A stretch of 35,589 nt of DNA from Verrucomicrobiota bacterium (GTDB taxonomy: Bacteria > Verrucomicrobiota > Verrucomicrobiia > Chthoniobacterales > UBA10450): positions 1 to 35,589 of the forward strand of contig QHOK01000104.1 in NCBI GenBank assembly GCA_003218755.1, read 5' to 3'. Position 1 is the stretch's first letter. Each line of letters begins with the position of its first letter. Positions 28,668-35,589 of this stretch are shown here, piece by piece. The translations under genes and the position numbers were made by a program. The notes beneath the pieces were generated by a model. That model had not been told where the DNA came from. It searched no databases and worked only from the letters and a program-made list of their open reading frames with translations.

Positions 28668-29762
28668 ATGCGGACTCTTCTCTCACGCGCGATCCAAGTC
28701 GATCCAACTTTCCACATCGGCCTCAGTCTGATCGTGATTGTGGCCGTAGCAGAGATCTTCGCCGCCACCTCCTATTATGTCGGCCGGGCTCGCGCTGCCC
28801 GAGTCTCGGCACAGTCAGTCGCCGCGGCTGTGGCACACCCTTCGCCTCCCTCTGTTTCCACGCGAACACCTGTGCCAGCGACGCAGCCGGCGGTTTCGCC
28901 ACCGGCGGCGATCCCCAGCGCTTCTCCGTCGCTTGTTGATCAGTTGCTGCGAGAAGGCGTCGAGTTGCGCGACCGGGGCGACACGACGACGGCATTGAAA
29001 CGGTTTGACGAGGCATTGGACAGCGAACCGAATAACGCCGAGGTGCTCGCCGAAACAGCGAAGACTTACGATTTGATGCAGCTTTACGACCGCGCGAACG
29101 AAATGTGGCGTAAGCTTCAGGAAATGGGTCCCTCCGCTGGTGCGGCATACGAGCTGGCCGATCGACGGTTGAAACTCGGAGTTCCCACCCCGGGGACGGC
29201 GGTGTCAGGTGACGCAAGTTCATTAACCGGCGCGGCGCCACAGAGGGATATCGGCGGCAACCGGGAAGGCTCGGTGATGGGAATCAGTGAGGTCAAAACC
29301 GCGGAAACACCCGATCCCGATGCCGAGAAGAATCTGACACTGCAGATCGGCATTAAAAAACAGCCCGGCGCGACCATTGATCACATGAAAGTGAAAATTT
29401 TGGTAGAGTTCTACGACACGGTGGGTGACAAAGATATCAAGCTCACGAACGCGGACGTGAATTACGAATGGCTGACCCCAAAACACGATTGGACGGAGAC
29501 GAATCCAGAGGTGCTCTCAGTAAGGTACGTGCGGGCAAAGACGGCCGGCGCTTCGCCCGAGTCGTCGGTTTCTGAGGCGGCGGCAACAGTCCGGCCCGGT
29601 CATAAAACTCGAGGTAAAAGTTCTGTGGCGGATAGCGGAGAGCGAAAATACCTGGGTTACATTATCCGGGTTTATTACGACGATGAGTTGCAAGCGGTCC
29701 AGGCGGAACCGTCGCGGCTCTTACAGCATTTTCCTCCTTCGAAGAGTACGTTGGCACAATGA
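28668..29762 (+). CDS. TM-anchored TPR-containing hypothetical protein
   Basis: N-terminal TM IGLSLIVIVAVAEIFAATSYYVG, Pro/Ala-rich linker, TPR-like EGVELRDRGDTTTALKRFDEALDSEPNNAEVLAETAKTYDLM. Confidence 0.7.
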   Translation: MRTLLSRAIQVDPTFHIGLSLIVIVAVAEIFAATSYYVGRARAARVSAQSVAAAVAHPSPPSVSTRTPVPATQPAVSPPAAIPSASPSLVDQLLREGVELRDRGDTTTALKRFDEALDSEPNNAEVLAETAKTYDLMQLYDRANEMWRKLQEMGPSAGAAYELADRRLKLGVPTPGTAVSGDASSLTGAAPQRDIGGNREGSVMGISEVKTAETPDPDAEKNLTLQIGIKKQPGATIDHMKVKILVEFYDTVGDKDIKLTNADVNYEWLTPKHDWTETNPEVLSVRYVRAKTAGASPESSVSEAAATVRPGHKTRGKSSVADSGERKYLGYIIRVYYDDELQAVQAEPSRLLQHFPPSKSTLAQ

Positions 29763-29793
29763 TACCATTGGTCATTATCGACCGCGAGGCGGC

Positions 29794-30702
29794 ATGAGCG
29801 TCGCCGCAATCTGCATGCGCCGGCGAAAGCTAAGGCGCGTTCTGTCGTGTGCCTGTGTTCTGTTTTTTGCCGCCGCAGCGAACGGGCAAATTCAGGTGGA
29901 ACTGAAATTCAAGCGACTGCAGTACATCGCTTACGAACCAGTAGTAGCGACACTTGGAATTACTAATCTGGCGGGACGCGATATTGAGCTTCACGACAGC
30001 GACAGCCAATCATGGCTTGGATTCGAGGTAACTGGAAACGAGGGTCAGCCGATAGCGCCGCTCAACAGTGAAAATGCGCAGCCGACTTTGAAAATCCAAG
30101 CCGGACAGAGAGTGACGCGACAGATTGATCTCGCTCCGCTCTATCCCGTGCACGATTTCGGCGCCTATCATGTGCGGACGCATGTTTATTTCGCGGACTT
30201 GGGCAAATTCTTTTACTCTGGAACGCGAGTTTTCGAAGTGACCGACGCGCGGCCGATCTGGCAAGAGACGGTGGGAATTCCAACTGGCGTTGCCGCGCCC
30301 GGGGAAGTACGCACGTACTCGCTGCTCACCAACCGATTCCCAGACCATACCTCCTTGTACGTACGCGTGCAGGACAAGGACACAGGAATTGTGTATGCGA
30401 CTTATTCGTTAGGCCGAAGCCTCGCGTTCGAACAACCGCAGGCGGAGATCGATCGCGCCAATCAATTGCATGTTTTGCATTGCGCGGCACCACGTGCCTG
30501 GTCCTATTCGCGAATCGGCTTGAATGGCCAACTGCTGGAGCACTCGTTGTTCATGGAAACCAAAACCCGGCCTCGCCTCGTCCATTCCGGAAATGGCAAA
30601 GTAGCAGTCCGCGGCGGCATGATCGAGACGCCATCGCAGAGCTCGCGTAGTACGGCGCCGAAACTTTCCGCCCGCCCGCCCGACGTGCCTAAAGAGGATT
30701 AG
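29794..30702 (+). CDS. Secreted hypothetical protein
   Basis: Signal peptide RRVLSCACVLFFAAAANGQ; ATG at 29794. Confidence 0.6.
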   Translation: MSVAAICMRRRKLRRVLSCACVLFFAAAANGQIQVELKFKRLQYIAYEPVVATLGITNLAGRDIELHDSDSQSWLGFEVTGNEGQPIAPLNSENAQPTLKIQAGQRVTRQIDLAPLYPVHDFGAYHVRTHVYFADLGKFFYSGTRVFEVTDARPIWQETVGIPTGVAAPGEVRTYSLLTNRFPDHTSLYVRVQDKDTGIVYATYSLGRSLAFEQPQAEIDRANQLHVLHCAAPRAWSYSRIGLNGQLLEHSLFMETKTRPRLVHSGNGKVAVRGGMIETPSQSSRSTAPKLSARPPDVPKED

Positions 30703-30704
30703 TG

Positions 30705-31547
30705 ATGGGAACAGGGTTTTGCCGACACCGTTTATTAGTCGCAAGTTTGCTCGTCGCACTTCTGGCATCCGGCAATTCCCCTGCAGCGCAGAGGAGCCGC
30801 ACCTCTGGAAGCAGCAGCTCGCCCATCACTGTAGTGATCGATGCGGGACATGGGGGCCATGATCGTGGCGGGATTCCCGGCCAAAGAATCGCCGAAAAAG
30901 ACATGACACTCGACGTGGCGCAGCGCCTCAGAAATGTTCTGGCAGCTAGCGGCTATCGCGTAGTGATGACGCGGGACAGCGACGTTTTTGTTTCGTTGCC
31001 AGGGCGAGTTGCAATCGCCAACTCGTATCGCAACGCGGTCTTCGTATGTATTCATTTCAACGCGACAAAGCGGATGGGCGCAGGTGGAATAGAAACTTAC
31101 TTTTACAGCCGCGACAGCTTGTCGCTCGCTTCAGCCGTCCATTACTACGTCGTTGGGGGCGCGCCTTCGGCTAATCGCGGAGTGCGCCGCAGGGGTTTCT
31201 ACGTCTTGCGAAAAACGAATGTTCCGGCAGTGCTGGTGGAATGCGGCTTTCTCACTAACCCAACCGAAGGTGCGTACGCGCAAACTGCTTCTTACCGCCA
31301 AAAATTGGCAGAAGAAATTGCGGCTGGGGTCCGCGGACGCAATTCCGTTACCGGTGCCCTGTCGACGACGCGAGTGGCGACGAGCGAAACAGTCCCGCTG
31401 CAACCGTACATCGATCAAACGAAGGTAGCCAGCTCTGAACACCGCAAGTCGAAGCGTTCACACAAAAAAAGCGCGCGCAAAAAGAAAAGCTCATCGAAAC
31501 CAGCGGGCTCGGAAGCACGCTCGTCCTCACGCGACCGGGAGGGCTGA
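30705..31547 (+). CDS. N-acetylmuramoyl-L-alanine amidase (Amidase_3)
   Basis: VVIDAGHGGHDRGGIPG, RDSDVFVSLPGRVAIAN, FVCIHFNA, LVECGFLTNPTEG. Confidence 0.95.
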   Translation: MGTGFCRHRLLVASLLVALLASGNSPAAQRSRTSGSSSSPITVVIDAGHGGHDRGGIPGQRIAEKDMTLDVAQRLRNVLAASGYRVVMTRDSDVFVSLPGRVAIANSYRNAVFVCIHFNATKRMGAGGIETYFYSRDSLSLASAVHYYVVGGAPSANRGVRRRGFYVLRKTNVPAVLVECGFLTNPTEGAYAQTASYRQKLAEEIAAGVRGRNSVTGALSTTRVATSETVPLQPYIDQTKVASSEHRKSKRSHKKSARKKKSSSKPAGSEARSSSRDREG

Positions 31548-31548
31548 T

Positions 31549-33138
31549 TTGGACCTGCCGATTTTGACTTCGGCGCAAATGCGAGCCGCGGAAGAGGCTG
31601 CTTTCGCCAGAGGAGTGCAAGTCGAAGCGCTGATGGACCAGGCCGGCGCAGGCGTCGCGCAGACGGTCGCGAAGTTTTTCGCGAAGCCCGGCAAGTGCAT
31701 CGTGTTCGCGGGAAAAGGACATAACGCGGGTGATGCCCTGGTTGCCGCAGATTGCTTGCGACGCCTCGGATGGAAAATCGAAGTCCGGCTTGCTTTCAAA
31801 GAGAACGATTGCAGCGAACTCATGCGCAAGAAGCTCGAAAATCTGCGCCGCAGACCACCTCAGATTTTGGGGGCGACGACATCCCTCAGTGGCACCACCG
31901 ATATCGGCATTACTCTTGTCGAGCTTTGGGCGGACGTCGCAGACGATTTGTCCGCTGCGCAGCAAATAATTGCGGCAGAGGCGTACCTGGGAACGGCCGC
32001 TCCATTGGTCATTCTCGATGGCCTGCTTGGAGTGGGCGCGAGACCGCCTTTACGCGAACCGGTACGCGCAGCGTGCCGTTCCATCAATCAGTTGCGGAGA
32101 AATAAGGACGCCTATGTGTTTGCCGTCGATCTTCCAACGGGTCTCGATGGCGACTCAGGTAAGGTAGATCGTGACTGTGTGATCGCGGATTTTACAGTCA
32201 CGATTGGATTTGCAAAGACCGGTCTGGTCGCGGATGGCGCGCTGAACTTTGTCGGGAGGCTCGAAGTTGTGCCGCTACATGAGCTGCATGGCCCGGACAA
32301 AAAGACGAAAGAAATCATCTCCAGTCCGCCGGCTTTTCACGGGTTGCTCCCCAGACGGCAATACAGCGCGTACAAAAATCAATTTGGTCGCATTGGCGTC
32401 GTAGCCGGCTCGAAGGGATTTATCGGCGCTGCTTTGATGACGTCGCAGGGCGCGTTGCGGGCAGGCGCAGGTCTGGTGGAAGTTTTTGTTCCCGAAGAAA
32501 TCTACGAGATAGTTGCCAGCACCGCACCGATGGAAGCGATGGTGAAGCCGGTCCAGTCTTACCGCGACCTGCTCAAACAAAAAACTGATGTCTGGGCCTT
32601 GGGACCCGGCCTTGGAAAATCACGCGCGGGTGAGGTTCTCGAGCTGATTGAAAAAGCGAAGCAACCGATGGTGACCGATGCCGATGGGCTCAACATCCTG
32701 TCAGAAAAAAACTCAGTGCTCAGGCGTTGCAAAGGCGAACGACTGCTCACGCCGCATCCGGGCGAGATGAAACGCCTCTTTCCAGACCATAAAGAGCCAC
32801 GCGCTGAAACGGCTACGAAGTTCTGTAATCGTTTTCCAGTGACACTTTTGTTCAAAGGCAGTCGCACCATCGTGGCTGAACGTGATCGCCCATTAACCTA
32901 TAACACGACCGGCAATCCGGGAATGGCCACCGGCGGAATGGGCGACATTCTCACCGGTGTCTGCGCAGGTTTGATCGGACAGGGCCTGTCTCTTTACGAT
33001 GCGGCGCGAGTCGGTGCGTGGACGTGCGGGCGCGCCGCAGAAATCGCAATTTTCAACGATGGCCAAAGCGAGCAATCGTTATTGCCTCGCGATGTTCTCG
33101 ATCATCTGGGCGATGCATTTAATGAACTCAGGAGTTAA
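31549..33138 (+). CDS. nnrDE: Bifunctional NAD(P)HX epimerase / NAD(P)HX dehydratase
   Basis: N-terminal YjeF_N (LTSAQMRAAEE, GKGHNAGDALVAA) and C-terminal carbohydrate kinase-like domain (LTPHPGEMKRL, NTTGNPGMATGGMGDILTGV). Confidence 0.93.
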   Translation: MDLPILTSAQMRAAEEAAFARGVQVEALMDQAGAGVAQTVAKFFAKPGKCIVFAGKGHNAGDALVAADCLRRLGWKIEVRLAFKENDCSELMRKKLENLRRRPPQILGATTSLSGTTDIGITLVELWADVADDLSAAQQIIAAEAYLGTAAPLVILDGLLGVGARPPLREPVRAACRSINQLRRNKDAYVFAVDLPTGLDGDSGKVDRDCVIADFTVTIGFAKTGLVADGALNFVGRLEVVPLHELHGPDKKTKEIISSPPAFHGLLPRRQYSAYKNQFGRIGVVAGSKGFIGAALMTSQGALRAGAGLVEVFVPEEIYEIVASTAPMEAMVKPVQSYRDLLKQKTDVWALGPGLGKSRAGEVLELIEKAKQPMVTDADGLNILSEKNSVLRRCKGERLLTPHPGEMKRLFPDHKEPRAETATKFCNRFPVTLLFKGSRTIVAERDRPLTYNTTGNPGMATGGMGDILTGVCAGLIGQGLSLYDAARVGAWTCGRAAEIAIFNDGQSEQSLLPRDVLDHLGDAFNELRS

Positions 33139-33155
33139 ACGCGTTAATACGGCGC

Positions 33156-33195
33156 CGCTTAAACGCTTGAACGATTTAACGTTTCAACGATTCAA
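33156..33195. repeat. Octamer tandem array, 5 units (CGCTTAAA, CGCTTGAA, CGATTTAA, CGTTTCAA, CGATTCAA)
   Basis: Exact period of 8, consensus CGNTTNAA, ending 12 nt before the next ATG. Confidence 0.75.
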
Positions 33196-33207
33196 CATTA
33201 CGCAGCG

Positions 33208-34077
33208 ATGAATCTTCAAACCGAGCAAACAGAGTACGAGGCTCCAAAGACTGAGACGGCTTGGAGCCGGGTGAAGAAGGCGCTTGGCCCAATCGCGGTG
33301 GTAGGCGTCGTGATCGCAAAGTTTTTCGCGAAGCTCAAGTTCGTTCTTTTGCCGCTCCTGAAATTTCTTCCGATCCTGCTGAAGTCTGGCGGCACAATGC
33401 TGCTGATGATCTGGGTTTACACCCAGATATGGGGATGGCAATTCGCGCTCGGTTTTGTTCTTCTTTTACTCGTCCATGAAAGCGGCCATTTGCTAGTCGC
33501 TAAAAAATTTGGGCTAAAGGTCGGCGCGCCTGTATTCATTCCATTCATGGGCGCGTTCATCGCGCTCAAGGATGCGCCGCGCAATGCCTGGATGGAAGCA
33601 TGCGTCGGTATCGGTGGTCCAATGCTGGGGAGCTTGGGCGCATTGGTCTGCAACGTCCTGGGTGAAATGTTCAGCGCACCGATATTTATCGCGCTCGCGT
33701 GGTTTGGATATTTTCTGAATCTGTTCAACCTGACGCCGGTAGGAATGCTCGATGGCGGGAGGATTGTGACCGCGTTGTCTCGCTGGCTTTGGTTGCCTGG
33801 GTTCGCTCTGCTTCTTTGGTTCGGATGGAAGTATCCAAATTTTATTATCTGGTTGATCGTGCTCTTGTCGCTGCCGCGGATTTATTCGCTATTCGGCAAA
33901 CGAACCGAAGAAGAACAGCGTTACTTCGAAGTTACGCCGTCCCAGCGCTGGACGATGTCGATTTTGTATTTCGGTCTGATTGCGATCCTGCTGTTTGGAA
34001 TGCACGTGGCGCAGCAGGACCTCAACAAACACGGTGTGCGCTCTCACGGCCACGGCCGGGACGCGATTGTGCAGTAA
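33208..34077 (+). CDS. Site-2 protease family (M50) membrane metalloprotease
   Basis: HESGH zinc motif, NLTPVGMLDGGRI second motif, multiple TM segments. Confidence 0.9.
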   Translation: MNLQTEQTEYEAPKTETAWSRVKKALGPIAVVGVVIAKFFAKLKFVLLPLLKFLPILLKSGGTMLLMIWVYTQIWGWQFALGFVLLLLVHESGHLLVAKKFGLKVGAPVFIPFMGAFIALKDAPRNAWMEACVGIGGPMLGSLGALVCNVLGEMFSAPIFIALAWFGYFLNLFNLTPVGMLDGGRIVTALSRWLWLPGFALLLWFGWKYPNFIIWLIVLLSLPRIYSLFGKRTEEEQRYFEVTPSQRWTMSILYFGLIAILLFGMHVAQQDLNKHGVRSHGHGRDAIVQ

Positions 34078-35589
34078 TCAAGGCGCTGCTGCCGCGAACA
34101 CTTTCTCCGGTTCGAGGCCGATTTTTTTTAGGATCGACAGGAAACGTTTGTCCGAACGCAAAGGCGCGAATTCAGGCGCAATACCAACGCCGTGCAACGA
34201 TGACGACCGCTGCTCGCACGCGCGCTCAAGTTCGCGGATCGCGTCATCGTGCGCTCCAAGCACTACATGCACGTGCGCAATGCCATCGCCCGGGCGATAA
34301 CCCCAGCCCGCAATAGCTGCCTCCAATGTTTGCAGCGCTTTCTTGCGCTGGTTCATACGGGCGTACGTGATCGCCAGGCCAAACCCTGGTCTACCGGTGA
34401 AATCCTGTGTCTTTTTGTAAAGTGCAATCGCGTCATCGAAGCGTCCCATCTCGCGATACAGCGCTGCCAGTTGCGGCTCGCCATAATGAGCAAATGTCGG
34501 ATCAAGTTGCAATGCGCGTTCGCCGGCTGCCATCGCTTCGTCGTAAAGACCAAAGTAACGATAGAGCTCGCAGGCAAAGTTGTTCACCCAAAGTGATGCC
34601 GGGTCGATTCTCGATGTACGTTGCAAATAAGTCAGGGCTTTGTCGCGATCGCCGCGCGCAGCATAGAACGCAGCAATGAAGTAATTCGACGGCGTCGAAT
34701 TTGGTTCGATCTCGACCGCGCGATTGAATTCCACTTCTGCGCCGTCGAGGTCCCAGTCGAGTATGCGTTTGCTCTCGGCCAGATAGACGTGTGCTTCGCC
34801 CTCTTGATCGTTCAGTTGTAACGCACGCGCCGCAGCATCGCGAACTTTCGGGTAGGCTTCGAGCGGAGGCACAAAGGCATCAGCCAGCCATAACCACGCC
34901 TTTGCGATCCCCGTCCACGCGCGACTAAACTTCGGGTCCTGCTCCAGCGCCCGCTGAAAAAATTCGAGGCTCTTGCGCAACTCGGGCTCGGTGCTTTTGT
35001 CGGAATAAAAGAGGCCCTCCAAGTAAGCATCGTAGGCATCTGTGCTGCGAGGTGGAGGCGACGGCGAGATCGCGAGCTTGAGTTTGAGAGTATCGACGAT
35101 GGACCGCGTGATCTCATCCTGTAGCGCGAAAATTCCATGCATTTCGCGCTCATACGTTTCCGACCAGATAGTGAATCCATCGCCCGCATCGATCAGTTCC
35201 GCCGTAATGCGCACCCGATTGCCATCACGGCGAACGCTACCCTCGAGCACGTGGTCGACGTTTAACTTCGTGGCAATTTCCCTCAGCTCGGCTTCCTTGT
35301 CCTTGAACCAAAACGAGGAACGCCGCGCTGCGACCCGCAAGCCATCCACCTTAGCCAGCGCTCCGAGAAGCTCCTCCGCGATACCTTCACCGAAGTAGGC
35401 GTGGTCCTTTGCCAGGCTCAAATCGCTAAAAGGCAAAACGGCGATCGATTTCTCGGTCGAATCCGGTGACGGTGATGTTTCGATCCGGGCCGCGGAAGAT
35501 AGATCCGCTGTTCGAACAATTCCGTGTCGCGTGAAATCGAACAGCCATCCCAGGATAAGCGCGACTGGAAAACCGATGATAATTGCAAG
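34078..35589 (-). CDS. TM + TolB/FlgO-like + TPR protein (5' end outside the window)
   Basis: Frame open past the annotated ORF start to the window edge: LAIIIGFPVALILGWLFDFTRHG...EKSIAVLPFSDLSLAKDHAYFGEGIAEELL, followed by TPRs. Confidence 0.8.
   Translation of the reverse strand, partial: LAIIIGFPVALILGWLFDFTRHGIVRTADLSSAARIETSPSPDSTEKSIAVLPFSDLSLAKDHAYFGEGIAEELLGALAKVDGLRVAARRSSFWFKDKEAELREIATKLNVDHVLEGSVRRDGNRVRITAELIDAGDGFTIWSETYEREMHGIFALQDEITRSIVDTLKLKLAISPSPPPRSTDAYDAYLEGLFYSDKSTEPELRKSLEFFQRALEQDPKFSRAWTGIAKAWLWLADAFVPPLEAYPKVRDAAARALQLNDQEGEAHVYLAESKRILDWDLDGAEVEFNRAVEIEPNSTPSNYFIAAFYAARGDRDKALTYLQRTSRIDPASLWVNNFACELYRYFGLYDEAMAAGERALQLDPTFAHYGEPQLAALYREMGRFDDAIALYKKTQDFTGRPGFGLAITYARMNQRKKALQTLEAAIAGWGYRPGDGIAHVHVVLGAHDDAIRELERACEQRSSSLHGVGIAPEFAPLRSDKRFLSILKKIGLEPEKVFAAAAP

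Noticed and set aside
34121-34140. T-rich run resembling a terminator
   Set aside because: Lies inside the coding frame of the TolB/TPR gene; no upstream GC hairpin convincingly paired.

Overview
This 35.6 kb window looks like ordinary bacterial chromosome. I would guess a soil Verrucomicrobia-type genome, but that is inference only. It carries housekeeping genes (smpB, rpoZ, purH, ruvB, xseA, glgB, lysS, nnrDE, tRNA-Pro(CGG)) among envelope, transport and regulatory genes. I found no CRISPR array, prophage, complete IS or obvious defence operon. The most unusual content is intergenic. (1) A family of REP/BIME-like modules: a (G)TAG tetranucleotide followed by a 6-9 bp perfect stem closed by a 3-nt loop, arranged in convergent pairs with the TAGs at the outer ends. 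In at least three genes (MFS transporter, thpR, lysS) the stop codon is the TAG of the module. One module (about 1864-2201) is a large nested palindrome of serial triloop hairpins running exactly from stop codon to stop codon. (2) Octamer (CGNTTNAA) and heptamer (AACGNCC) tandem arrays lie just upstream of several start codons. (3) There are two gene lesions: a +1 frameshift at a T5 run splitting a cyclase/TolB-like/TPR protein, and an internal deletion plus frameshift in an FMN-dependent alpha-hydroxy-acid oxidase. (4) Two direct-repeat gene relics flank a two-gene cassette. (5) Two tiny ORFs overlapping by ATGA are absent from the ORF track. All family calls come from reading motifs by eye; no database search was run.
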